Part shown: positions 10,301-19,368 of the stretch, in pieces | Position numbering within the stretch: position 1 is the stretch's first letter | Layout: the number at the start of each line of letters is the position of its first letter | Origin: Entomortierella parvispora | Taxonomy: Eukaryota > Mortierellomycota > Mortierellomycetes > Mortierellales > Mortierellaceae | Direction: 5' to 3' | Length of the DNA stretch: 64,000 nt | Assembly: GCA_963573315.1 (NCBI GenBank) | Contig: OY752148.1 | Location: 735,263 to 799,262 of the forward strand | The notes under the pieces: model-generated | Told to the model about the DNA's origin: nothing | The model's input: only the letters and a program-made list of their open reading frames with translations | Database searches by the model: none | Translations under genes and position numbers: made by a program

Positions 10301-12078
10301 CGGTTTTGGATCATAGACGCCCAGTTATTATTTCGGCCGACACCTCAGATTTTGCTTCTGGCCATGTAATTGCACACTGTCTGCACCCCGAAGATGATGA
10401 GCGGATTGATATCCATGTCAAGTATCAGCCGATAGTGTTTGGGAGCCGAAAATTATCTGGGGCCGAGTCAAGATATTTCGCCACTGAGCGTGAGCTGTTA
10501 GGATTGGTGTACTGCTTAACCAAGCATAGCCATCTGTTGGAGGGAAAGGAGATTCATGTCTTCATCGATCATCGAGCGTTGTTATATCTGCACAACCTCT
10601 CTTCCAAAAGTGCACGCCTCACTCGATGGACCTTCATCATTGCTCAGTTCAGGATCACCATCCACCATCGTCCGGGGCGAGATATGAAAGACTCGGATCC
10701 GCTCTCCCGTATTCATCATAAGAACATCACGGGTGAAGATTTGCCAGACATAGGAATGGAGGATGCAATGGAGATGGAGGAGAACAAGCGGCTCATGAGG
10801 ACTATGCTGATTTCAGAGGATCAGGAGCCTTTTGTTTCGATTGTGGCAGCTTTGCAAGGGGACCCATTGACATATTTGGATAAGGTCACTAGGGGGAAGA
10901 TCATGAGCATGCTTCCCAAGTACTTTGTCACTCAAGGGCGTTTATTTAAACGCACATCTGGTGGTAGCCCACGCCAGTATGTACCACCAGGTGAAGTTTT
11001 GAGCGTGCTGGAGAACACTCATGGATCTACTGTCATGGGTCATCTCGGAGTGGTCGCAACATATACACTCATTGCCGAAGGGTACTTCTGGCCGGGCATG
11101 TACGCAGACGTTAAGAAGCACCTTTCGACTTGCGACGCTTGTCAACGCTTTCAAACGCGCGATCCAACACGATATCGTTTCCATCGTTTGCCGCCACCTC
11201 AAACGATCTTCCATACCTTGGGCCTGGATGCAGTTGGACCCTTACCGATGTCTAATGGCAAGCGGTTTGTTTTGAATATGGTGGATTATCTCTCTGGATG
11301 GGTTGTATCTGTCGCCCTTGCTTCTTTAGCAGGAAATATTATCGTCCGGACTGTAGAAAAGCATTGGGCTCGACAATATGGATACCCCCATCGCATCATC
11401 ACGGACAATGGATCATCTCTATCCGCGGGAGCCTTCAAGGAGTGGTGTATCAATCATGAAATCGATCTCGACCCTGCTTCTGCATATCATCCAGAGACCA
11501 ATGGAATGGTGGAGCGATATAACGGTTTTATGGTACGACAATTGGCTCGTATCATTCAGCATGATGGTTTGGCTGAGAGTGCCTGGGCTACTATCTTGGA
11601 CCGTGTTACATGGACTTGGAGAACTCAGATCAAGCAGACTAGAGGCGTATCTCCTTTCGAAATCCTCTTTGGTCAACGAGCTCGCCTCCCATGGGATATA
11701 GATCACACTCGGAAGATGGATATGAATGAACGCGAGGAAATCGACGAGGAGAGACGTGAGATCTTGGAAGTTTTGCGTGCTGAAGTTCATCAGAGGATTA
11801 TTAATGAACACAAGTGGTCCACTGAAGCTGCTGATCTACCCCTCCCTCGGAAATATGAGGTCGGAGACGAGGTCTTGGTCCATCAGTCCGCACTTCTGAA
11901 GCAATGGAGTGGCAAGCTATCACCTCGTTGGAAGGGCCCTTTAACCATCTTCGAAGCTTTGCCTGGAGGTGCCTATCGATTGGGCGAGAAGGTTGAGGGG
12001 CAATGGCATCGATATTTTGGAGGTCGCCCTGTCAACCATGCTCGTCTTAAGCCTTACAAACGTGACACCCAGGATTAA
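7342..12078 (+). CDS. Pol polyprotein of second Gypsy element
   Basis: The frame is open from 7342, inside the end of gag, to TAA at 12078; no suitable ATG exists at its start, so it is probably made by -1 frameshifting. A long low-complexity charged region (about 7435-8110) precedes the protease, which has DGGS (8452-8463) in place of the usual DSG or DTG triplet context. Reverse transcriptase carries FVDD (9880-9891), followed by RNase H (about 10340-10720). The integrase has an H2C2 zinc domain (about 11020-11150) and D-D-E residues (GLDAVG near 11222, TDNGSS near 11401, MVERY near 11507). It ends shortly after a GPF/Y-like module, with no chromodomain. This separates it from the other two elements here. 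Confidence 0.9.
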   Translation, partial: DGFLEGDHGTTPSHEPPDPIHGETLEEEEANVLVAARSSPRNPTNSLPYAKAPPPRGIPRPTASAQVLKQPPALTNRLGPPSMHRPKTIQHAESKTSTMDVDPPSRREMMTAVEIPVRPKSNVTFAVEGPSAAENLARLERTIAAQNAIKAQRDNGQAKRDEKEEDEVDGGLRRMMVPPREGRKAMAARKVNGDGDAGPSMSASAGPKNTWDEKDRAKPPPHTGTKKKSESSKSQKGKEDSKKGTDKKKKSGRTRESDEAFLKSLPNPIVLQLNQQPFDIRQCLRTTKVEGLTIGQLMELSPSIRRTVQASLKTVPREERILLSEEYPSLPLGESEAEELRVFLNRVERSKTDTHGFRAAIMGTKCDILLDGGSCVNVIRRGFLEQIGITNHTPYSSFTLKGLTGNAGVAGEAPSVPIDIQGIMIPAGCVIVESVDFNILLGRPFLEACGGYTDWATAVTSLQIQGFKIVIDGRARTTPKVSRLPIQDKQQDPVIETSEEGDTDGSSDESDTDEEDSSTDDKENDDEGYALLIRSIQEGKVERTDARQLKKDDENEEIVNCWFLRAVFPDPPALDGRQPTSCLSISESSDTASSKISDPMFDAAPIMVNNSYGFHLEAPRCRDRLTNTPVILLPGLEERSVYVGDIQEVHDNLPEIQRIFQEHQECFPKEGEMSRTLDADMLEAPASFHLKPGSKFPRAYNKKYSSGQIATLCEYRDQMVRAGKMRRSGSPASCNPLLIQKKDGSYRVCINFIPVNKLIAPMAWPLPDPITEIYKLQGCEFLSFWDCKDGYLQSPIAEDSRFLTAVAFPDGLYEYNVLPMGLIDSMQWYTRHMGEVFNSIKDRLSNFVDDMATGDAKFPLHFRTVEEVLVRMDEFNGSFSGKKSAFFVKQREFLGRIVGNDHISADPKKLSKMEYWPVPQNVTELRGFVGFALFLCDFISNFSAMAAPLFPLYKLHKDSKAFVDKWLSDPKYTEAFRAIQIALVTAPVLDHRRPVIISADTSDFASGHVIAHCLHPEDDERIDIHVKYQPIVFGSRKLSGAESRYFATERELLGLVYCLTKHSHLLEGKEIHVFIDHRALLYLHNLSSKSARLTRWTFIIAQFRITIHHRPGRDMKDSDPLSRIHHKNITGEDLPDIGMEDAMEMEENKRLMRTMLISEDQEPFVSIVAALQGDPLTYLDKVTRGKIMSMLPKYFVTQGRLFKRTSGGSPRQYVPPGEVLSVLENTHGSTVMGHLGVVATYTLIAEGYFWPGMYADVKKHLSTCDACQRFQTRDPTRYRFHRLPPPQTIFHTLGLDAVGPLPMSNGKRFVLNMVDYLSGWVVSVALASLAGNIIVRTVEKHWARQYGYPHRIITDNGSSLSAGAFKEWCINHEIDLDPASAYHPETNGMVERYNGFMVRQLARIIQHDGLAESAWATILDRVTWTWRTQIKQTRGVSPFEILFGQRARLPWDIDHTRKMDMNEREEIDEERREILEVLRAEVHQRIINEHKWSTEAADLPLPRKYEVGDEVLVHQSALLKQWSGKLSPRWKGPLTIFEALPGGAYRLGEKVEGQWHRYFGGRPVNHARLKPYKRDTQD

Positions 12079-12645
12079 ATAGATCTGGAGGACGCCTTTG
12101 GGGATCAGCTTCCCTAGAGACACTCGCTGGCTTGCTCTCACATAAGACGATGTGAGAAAGAGACCCTGGGATCGGTGTGGTGTAGTGGATCCAGGTCCCA
12201 GATCCACGCGAGCGAGATAGAGAGAGTTATTTTTAGTATTTAGTTATTTTTTTATTTTTGTTCCTGTTTTCTGTTTTCTATAAAAAAGGGAGCAAAGTCC
12301 ACTTTGCTCCTGGTTGCCTTTTCCCCTTACGATTCCCTCCTGTACCTTGTTGATCACCAGAACACCTCCCTTCTGCTCGTATCTGTCTCGCAGTTACCCT
12401 TGGCGTTGCTGCAATATTCAACCCCATCAGCCTTTGGACGCCGTTGCAATATACGAATCCCTGGGCCTTGACTGTTCCCTGGATATCCCCCAGACCTTTT
12501 GTGTTCCCTTGATCCTCCCTGCCCACTCTAGCAGCATATCCATCCGTGTGCCAGCCCTCCTTGATCAAGTCCTGTACCGCCCTCCGATCGCTCCGTAGGA
12601 TCACCTGGACCCTCGCCTATCCGATATCAATTGGCCATTTGCGAG

Positions 12646-12867
12646 GTACACTTACGATGTCATATCTCTTCTGAGTGGACCTGTTATGATCTTGGCAACC
12701 CACCCTGAGGCCTTCATTGGTGCTTGGGGACCAACCATCCTCCTCGTTATATCTCGGAGTCTCCTCTGAACCCTCAGTTAGGCGACCTTGTCCCCTTTCC
12801 CAGATAGAATCTCCTTTGCCTTGCTTTACTGACTAGATCCCATCCCGTCCCCTTGTGTTGTTATTAG
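12646..12867 (+). other. Intron-like block 1 in LTR-X
   Basis: It begins GTACACTTAC and ends TTATTAG, with CTGAC about 40 bases before the end. It is precisely missing at 5120/5121. The inverted copy shows that the ancestral downstream sequence is TATAGTATAG; here the first bases after the acceptor have drifted to TGCAG. Confidence 0.7.
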
Positions 12868-12949
12868 TGCAGTATAGTCGCCGTCGTGCTCTTAGCCTTT
12901 TAGTCTTTGTTCTCCTGTTTGGATCCCGTTAGGACCTGCCTGCTCTTCG

Positions 12950-13035
12950 GTATGTGGTCCTTGGTTTTCATCCAGTTCGTTCTACTTATCTTTTGATCCC
13001 TTTGCTGACTCTCTCTCCTTCCTGTTTATCTCCAG
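12950..13035 (+). other. Intron-like block 2 in LTR-X
   Basis: This 86-nt block begins GTATGTGG and ends CTCCAG, with CTGAC about 30 bases upstream of the end. It is precisely missing at 5202/5203. It is retained in the 21731-21925 copy, where the acceptor CCAG has become CCAA. Confidence 0.75.
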
Positions 13036-13120
13036 TACTATCTCCTTGAGACTGTATCTGATCATACAACAGCGTTGTGCCTGATTCCCTGTGGCCCTGA
13101 GAGCAAAGTCCCTATCAACT

Positions 13121-13208
13121 GTAAGCGACGATTTTTGTTAGTCATCTTTCTTCTCGTTATCAATTTCGCTTCCAGCTCATTGCTGACCTTAGACTATACT
13201 TACATTAG
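13121..13208 (+). other. Intron-like block 3 in LTR-X
   Basis: This 88-nt block begins GTAAGCG and ends ACATTAG, with GCTGACC about 25 bases before the end. It is missing both at 5287/5288 and at 21915 or so, and is present in the inverted copy. Confidence 0.75.
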
Positions 13209-13306
13209 ACAACATCACACCGTGACACTGCAGACTCTACTCTCGCCTTTCCCTCCCGGCTCTTTGTCCACCACTCCCTTCCACAACCCCTCTTGTTTCC
13301 ACCACT

Positions 13307-13526
13307 ATGAATCACGACCAGCACGAACAACAGGGTATCTACACCCTACACAACATTGCCGAACAAGCCTAGAATCCCGAGATCGATGCCAGAGTCGTGC
13401 TCCAACACTTGCAGTCTACCATGGAGACCGTGGGCGTACTGCAACAGCAGATGGCTGCTGTAAACGAGCCACCAAGACCTCCTCGCCTTCCTCCCTTACC
13501 GAAGCTCTCCAAGTCCTTGCTGAAGG
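13307..13526 (+). pseudogene. 5' part of a broken gag gene
   Basis: An ATG at 13307, about 90 bases past LTR-X, opens a gag-like frame (MNHDQHEQQG...). An in-frame TAG interrupts it after 21 codons; the frame then continues to the border of the inverted LTR-X. The C-terminal part of a gag on the same strand resumes at 19998, so both pieces are probably one gene split by nested insertions. A 4-bp CCGT repeat flanks the insertion (13527-13530 and 19994-19997). Confidence 0.6.
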
Positions 13527-13992
13527 CCGTTGTGATGTTGTCTAATGTAAGTATAGTCTAAGGTCAGCAATGAGCTGGAAGCGAAATTGGTAACGAGAAG
13601 AAAGATGACTAACAAAAATCGTCGCTTACAGTTGATAGGGATGTTGCTCTCAGGGCCACAGGGATCAGGCACAACGCTGTTGTAATGATCAGATACAATC
13701 TCAAGGAGATGGTACTGGAGATAAACAGGAAGAAGCGAGAGTCAGCAAAAGGATCAAAAGATAAGCAGAACGAACTGGATGAAAACCAAGGATCACCTAC
13801 CAAAGAGCAGGCAGGTCCTAACGGGATCCAAACAGGAGAACAAAGACTACAAGGCTAAGAGCACGGCGGCGACTATACTATACTAATAACAACACAGGGG
13901 ATGGGGATGGGATCTAGTCAGTAAAGCAAGGCAAAGGAGATTCTATCTGGGAAAGGGGACAAGGTCGCCTAACTGAGGGTTCAGAGGAGACT

Positions 13993-14229
13993 TGCAACAG
14001 AAGATTAGCTACGCTCCAAAACTACACTCCAAAACTACACTCCAAACAATACCATCATAGCCACCACAGCCACACAGCCACACAGACGTATATATATACC
14101 CCCATCCCCCCTACATAATAAACATCATTCGTTCTCCCAACTCTACCTCTTCCCCTGTCCCTGTCCCTGGTCCTTATCCCTGTCCCCTCTCCCGGTCTCT
14201 CCCTTGCATTCCCCTCTGTGCCTATTACA
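13993..14229 (+). repeat. 5' LTR of the complete chromovirus
   Basis: It begins TGCAAC and ends ATTACA. It contains short tandem copies of ACTACACTCCAAA, a TATA-like GTATATATATACC (about 14089) and AATAAA (about 14116), which would give a short R region. Confidence 0.95.
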
Positions 14230-14245
14230 TGGTAGCAAAGGTCCC
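14230..14245 (+). other. Primer-binding site
   Basis: TGGTAGCAAAGG follows the 5' LTR with no gap. TGG is complementary to the tRNA CCA end. The first eight bases, and eleven of the first twelve, fit an initiator-methionine tRNA 3' end of the AGCAGAGG type; the tRNA identity is inferred. Confidence 0.75.
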
Positions 14246-14304
14246 TTCGATTCACTGCCTCACCGTTCCCACCCTACGAATTCCCTCCCTTTTCCCTAAC
14301 CACT

Positions 14305-15300
14305 ATGTCTGCTGCGTTACGTGCCCTTGTCGCTACTCTTGCTCCTGAACAACGCGGAGCATTCGAGCACGCCCTTGCCGCAATCCCTGCCATCACTGAA
14401 CGAGAAATCCAAGCCGACCAGCGCGATCTTGCCCGCACACTGAACAAAATCCTTAAGCCCCAAAACCCCTCACCGTATTCTGGTGCGATTGATGCCGATG
14501 CTTGCCAAAACTTTATTGACAACCAGGAGGAATACTACACCGTTGTCAGACTTGCCGACGCTGAATGGGTCCAATATACTGCTCTCAATCTCACTGATGA
14601 GGCCAAGTCCTGGTGGCGATCTAGTGGTCTTACCCTTGCCAGTCCTTGGGACGACTTCAAGAAGGCCTTCCTCGCGTTCCACACCCCTCCCAATGCCGTT
14701 GCTGCTGCTCGTGAAGCCCTGGAGTCCCTGCGCCAAGGAAAGCGAACGGTCGCCGCCTACACACACGAGTTTCGCAAACTACGACGCCGTGTACCCACCC
14801 TTGACGACGGCACAGCTCTCCATTGGTTCATGAAAGGCCTTGTGCCTGACACCAGCAAGGAGGTCAAGTTGCGCCAGCCAGACTCCCTGGATACTGCTAT
14901 CTCCCAAGCTACCCTGATCCATGCCATCCTCTTTCCTGAGGGACCGACAGTAAACACTCCCAAAAACGAACCCTCTCCTATGGATCTGGACACTATCCAC
15001 GTGGCCATCAATAACCTCACCAACAAAGTCAACAACCTCCACCGTAACAACCGCAATGCCAACCACTCTTTCCGATACAACAACGGCAACACCAACAACC
15101 ATGCTTACCCGGCGCCCCTGACCCCCGACGAGCGTGACCACCTCATGAACACCGGAGGATGTTTGCGCTGCCGTCAACCTGGTCACTTTGGGCGGGACTG
15201 CCCTAAATACGGTAACAACAACCACCAAGGACGACGACGGATCAATCAAGTAAACGTGGGCGACCCCCCCGAGTCGGGAAAAGCCCCCGGCGATCAGTAA
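14305..15300 (+). CDS. Gag protein of the complete chromovirus
   Basis: The ATG at 14305 is the first after the LTR and primer site. The 331-residue protein has a retrotransposon gag core with the typical WW motif (KSWWRS near 14608) and a CCHC knuckle, CLRCRQPGHFGRDC, at 15160-15201. It would form the virus-like particle and package RNA. The pol frame overlaps its end by about 90 bases in the -1 frame, with a slippery site seven codons before the stop. Confidence 0.93.
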   Translation: MSAALRALVATLAPEQRGAFEHALAAIPAITEREIQADQRDLARTLNKILKPQNPSPYSGAIDADACQNFIDNQEEYYTVVRLADAEWVQYTALNLTDEAKSWWRSSGLTLASPWDDFKKAFLAFHTPPNAVAAAREALESLRQGKRTVAAYTHEFRKLRRRVPTLDDGTALHWFMKGLVPDTSKEVKLRQPDSLDTAISQATLIHAILFPEGPTVNTPKNEPSPMDLDTIHVAINNLTNKVNNLHRNNRNANHSFRYNNGNTNNHAYPAPLTPDERDHLMNTGGCLRCRQPGHFGRDCPKYGNNNHQGRRRINQVNVGDPPESGKAPGDQ

Positions 15301-18300
15301 ACGTCCAGGACCTGATCGTCGAAGCCCCCTCCCTTTCTCCTCTGGACAAAGGGAGTGTCCCTTCCCCCAAGCTAAGTCTCCCAAAAAAGAATAAAGACCC
15401 CGCTTCAGAATACACTCCCTCCCCCCACAATGAACACATCGAACAACAACCACACTGCCATGACCAACCCACTCACCCCACCTCGGTACCCCCTGACGAT
15501 GAGGCACCACGATCAACGGTCCCCCCGACTGATCTAAACTCATCTGAGGGCGTGGACCTGGACCCATCCCCCTCTCTTGCTGCTTTAGATCGCATCCGGT
15601 CCAAGCGACGGGCCAGACGCCTCCGCCAAAAGTCCGTGCGCCTGCACGAGTTCACCCTCAAGGAGGCCTCGCGCACACTCTTGTCGTTCCTCGGTAATGT
15701 TGCTGGTAACCCGGCTCGCATCCTCATCGATTGCGGGGCAGAAGGAAATGTGATTGCGTCATCATTTTGTAAACGACATACCCTCACTCGCACAAAAGGC
15801 CCCGCCATCCCCATCGTCCTACCCGACGGCTCCTCCTCTCTCTCTTCCACCACTACCTCCTTCTCCATCGACCGCGACTCCTACTCCGACCACCTCGAAG
15901 CCCTCATCTATCCCCTCTCCAACTACGACCTCATCCTCGGCAAACCTTGGCTCACGTCCATCAACCCTCTCATCAACTGGCGTAACAATGACCTTCACTT
16001 CACCCACAATGGTACTTCCGTTCTCTGGCGCTGTCGTGGTGCCAAGGCCAACTCCGTCACCTTTCGCTCCCAGGGTAAACTCCTCTCACATCTCCACTTC
16101 CACTCCCTTGCTGCCCAAGCAGGAAGCACCCTCTTCCTTGCTCTTGTTAAAACAACCCCTCTGACCTCGGATGTCAACGACAACGACATCAACGCCCCTT
16201 CCCCTGCTGCCCCTCCCTTACCTCCCGAAATACACTCCATTGTCCACGAAGAATTTCCCGACGTATTCCCCTCCACCCTCCCCTCAGGACTACCTCCGGA
16301 TCGCGGAGACGCCATGCATATCGAAACCGACCCCACTGCTGACCCACCCTTCCGCCCCGTCATCCGTCTATCTATCGCCGAACTGGATGAACTACGGAAG
16401 CAACTGGACGACCTCTTGAGCAAAGGATTCATCAAACCCTCAACCTCCCCCTATGGTGCACCAGTACTATTCGTGAGAAAAAAAGATGGCAGCCTAAGGC
16501 TATGTGTGGACTACAGAGGCTTGAACCGTATTACCCGCAAAAACAGACACCCTCTCCCCCGCATTGATGAACTTATAGATCGCTTCCGCGGCGCGCAGTA
16601 CTTCACCAAGCTGGATCTCCTCTCAGGCTACCACCAGCAACGGATCGCCCCGGAAGACACTCACAAAACAGCATTCCGCTGCCGATACGGTCACTTTGAA
16701 TTCAACGTCGTCCCCTTTGGCTTGACAAACGCCCCAGCGTCATTCTCCAATATGATGTTGCGTGTACTGGACCCGGTCTTGGACAGATGGGTTGTTGTCT
16801 ATCTCGACGATTTGCTAATCTACTCTCGCACTAAGGAGGAACACCTAAAGCATGTGCGCTCAGTCTTAACCCTCCTCCGCAAGCATGGCCTCTACGCGAA
16901 ACTGTCGAAGTGCTCCTTCATGCAGGAACAAACTGAATTCTTGGGACATGTCATCTCCAAAGACGGAATCCACACGAGTGGGGGACTTGTGCGCGCTATC
17001 CGAGAATGGCCGCGCCCTCAGAAACAAAAGGATGTTCAGCAATTCATCGGCCTTGCCCAATTCTACCACCAGTACATCGCTAACTTCGCCACCATTGCAT
17101 TACCCCTCACCGCGCTCTTAGGTGAAGGTGTCCCTTTCTCTTGGACCACTGAACAGGAGGCGGCATTCCAAGCCCTCAAAAAGGCGATCAGTCAGGCCCC
17201 CGTCCTGCGCATCTTCGACCCTGACCTTCTCACTACCGTTGAGACTGACGCCTCCGGCTTTGCTCTTGGAGCAGTCCTCTTCCAGACTGACGCCAACGGC
17301 GAGTCGCGTCCTGTTGCCTTCACCTCACGCAAATTAAACCCAGCGGAACGGAATTATCCCACACACGAACAGGAACTCCTGGCCGTCGTCCACGCTCTGA
17401 AGACATGGCGCTATTACCTGGATGGATCACACTTCATTGTCTACACCGACCATGCCACTTTGCAACACTTTCCGACCCAGCCCAAGTTGACTCGTAGGCA
17501 GGCACGATGGATGGAACTATTGCAAGAATACAACTTCACCTTCAAGTACAAAAAGGGATCGGATAACGTCGTCCCCGACGCCCTCTCACGACGGCCTGAT
17601 CACCGCGAACTCAACCAACTCTCTGTTCAACTCGACCCCGGGCTTAGGCAGCGCCTGATTGATGGGTACAAAGCGGACCCCCGCCTTAACCCGATCTATG
17701 AAAGCTGCCTCCAGGGAAGTCCTCCTTCAAACTACTCCCTTGTTGATGACATCCTTTGCGTCCGCCGAAAAGGCACCCTCCTTGTCTGTATCCCTGCCAG
17801 CTCTGACATTCGCCTATCTCTCCTTCATGATGCCCACGACTCCGCCATAGCTGGTCACTTCGGCTTCGACAAAACCTACGGGCATCTATGTTCTCGGTTC
17901 TACTGGCCGTCAATGGCCAAAGACACACGACAATACATCCAAAGCTGCGAATCATGTCAACGGTCGAAACCAAGCAACCGCTCCCCCTTGGGTCTCCTCC
18001 AACCACTGCCCATCCCGGACAGGGCCTGGCACACAGTAACGATGGATTTCCTCGGACCTCTTCCCAAGACCCCTCGTGGCCACGACTGCATTGCTGTCTT
18101 TGTTGACAAGCTCACTAAGCAGGTTCACTTTGCTGCTTGCCACACAACAGATTCTGCTGCACAGACCGCTCGCATCTTCTTCGATCATGTCTTCCGACTT
18201 CACGGTATGCCCACAACCTTTGTCTCCGATCGTGACGCCAAATTCACGAGCCGCTTCTGGAAGGAACTGAGCCGCCTTATGGACGTTCACCTCGCCATGT

Positions 18301-19106
18301 CAACTGCTTACCATCCCCAGACAGACGGTCAGACAGAACGCGCCAACCGCACGCTCATTACGATGCTTCGGAGCTTTGTCGATCAACGCCAGACTAATTG
18401 GGATCTATTGCTCTCTGCCGCCGAGTTCGCCACCAACAACGCCACACACGCCTCCACCGGGACCACCCCCTTCTTTTTGAACTATGGGTTACATCCGACC
18501 GTACCTATGGCGCTGTTGACACCCGCTCCAGGCCCTAACCCCTCCGTTGACGAATTTGTCCAGACTCAAAGCGAGGCCCTCACAATTGCCAAAGAAGCGC
18601 TGACATTGGCACAAGAACTTCAAACCAAGAACGCAGACCGGTACCGCCGAGATCACGACTTCGCTGTTGGTGACCAAGTCCTCCTCAACCTCGAGAACAT
18701 AACGCTCGCAGCGGATCGCAGTCGCCCCTCTCGCAAACTTACTGCCCTCTCCGCCGGTCCCTACAGAATTGTGGAACAACTCTCACCCGTATCCTTCCGC
18801 CTGGACTTACCACCGTCAATGAAGATCCACCCTGTCTTCCATGTCGACCGACTTCAACGCTACTACGCGTCGCCGCTACCCCTCGGCGCACGAGCTCCGG
18901 CACAGCCGCCTCCAGAGATTGTTGAGGACGAAGAAGAATTCGAAGTCGAAGCAATCGCCGAGCACAGACAACATGGACAAAAAGAGATAGAATACCTGAT
19001 CCAGTGGAAAGGTTACGCACGGGAACAATGGACTTGGGAACCGGAAACCGGTCTAACCCACTGCAAGAAGATTCTTAGGAAGTACAAACGCGACAACCGC
19101 CTATAA
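15207..19106 (+). CDS. Pol polyprotein of the complete chromovirus
   Basis: The frame is open from 15207, after a stop at 15204-15206, to TAA at 19106; it has no early ATG and is entered by -1 frameshifting. The protease has DCGA (15728-15739), an unusual variant of D-S/T-G-A. Reverse transcriptase has YLDD (about 16800-16811), followed by RNase H (TDAS near 17247). The integrase has an H2C2 zinc domain (about 17825-17970) and D-D-E residues (MDFLG near 18042, SDRDAK near 18226, QTER near 18331). A C-terminal chromodomain at about 18930-19080 includes YLIQWKGY. All parts are in one intact frame, so reverse transcription and integration functions are probably preserved. Confidence 0.95.
15276..15321 (+). 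promoter_or_regulatory. -1 programmed ribosomal frameshift signal
   Basis: The heptamer GGGAAAA at 15276-15282 sits in the gag frame exactly as G GGA AAA, the X XXY YYZ layout. After a 5-nt spacer a 10-bp stem forms between 15288-15297 and 15312-15321 (one G-U pair, 14-nt loop). The gag stop 15298-15300 lies at the start of the loop. A -1 slip here joins gag to the open pol frame. The layout is direct; its activity is inferred from known retroviral signals. Confidence 0.85.
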
Positions 19107-19119
19107 CCGAATTTTTTTT

Positions 19120-19131
19120 AAGAGGGGAAGG
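19120..19131 (+). other. Polypurine tract
   Basis: AAGAGGGGAAGG directly precedes the 3' LTR. It is the expected primer for plus-strand synthesis. Confidence 0.9.
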
Positions 19132-19368
19132 TGCAACAGAAGATTAGCTACGCTCCAAAACTACACTCCAAAACTACACTCCAAACAATACCATCATAGC
19201 CACCACAGCCACACAGCCACACAGACGTATATATATACCCCCATCCCCCCTACATAATAAACATCATTCGTTCTCCCAACTCTACCTCTTCCCCTGTCCC
19301 TGTCCCTGGTCCTTATCCCTGTCCCCTCTCCCGGTCTCTCCCTTGCATTCCCCTCTGTGCCTATTACA
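19132..19368 (+). repeat. 3' LTR of the complete chromovirus
   Basis: It has the same length and the same sequence by eye as the 5' LTR at 13993-14229. It is followed by the AGACT target duplication. Confidence 0.95.

Larger units (their letters stand above)
5847..12175 (+). mobile_element. Ty3/Gypsy element without chromodomain (second element)
   Basis: The element has an LTR, gag and pol in order. Its 5' LTR ends at 6250, shown by a second copy of the same LTR at 21440-21730 that ends at the same base. The 5' LTR start near 5847 is a guess from a TGT start. No 3' LTR follows pol: after 97 bases the sequence passes into LTR-X at 12176, so the 3' end has been lost or replaced. Both coding frames are intact, but without two LTRs this copy is probably immobile. 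Confidence 0.75.
12176..13219 (+). repeat. LTR-X, full-length copy with three intron-like blocks
   Basis: The repeat starts TGTGG and ends ATCACA, giving TG...CA ends. A TATA-like CTATAAAA lies at about 12277-12285, then a perfect 10-bp hairpin (12289-12298 with 12301-12310). Three blocks have GT-AG ends and CTGAC boxes: 12646-12867, 12950-13035 and 13121-13208. All three are absent from the copy at 4983-5299. Downstream comes an untranslated stretch and a broken gag, so this is best read as the 5' LTR of a dead Gypsy element. Calling it an LTR rather than an internal leader is inferred from its ends and from the solo-like inverted copy. Confidence 0.65.
13993..19368 (+). mobile_element. Complete Ty3/Gypsy chromovirus, 5376 bp
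   Basis: All parts are present: two 237-bp LTRs that look identical by eye, a primer-binding site, gag, a frameshift signal, pol with chromodomain, and a polypurine tract. The 5-bp target duplication AGACT flanks it (13988-13992 and 19369-19373). Removing it restores the inverted LTR-X sequence exactly. Intact frames and identical LTRs point to a recent insertion that may still be active. Confidence 0.95.

Noticed and set aside
12278-12604. Small frames within LTR-X on both strands as proteins
   Set aside because: They recur wherever LTR-X recurs, change between copies and cross the intron-like blocks; they are non-coding repeat sequence.
14779-15567. 262-codon frame on the - strand
   Set aside because: It is antisense to the gag/pol junction of the chromovirus; codon patterns follow the sense strand.
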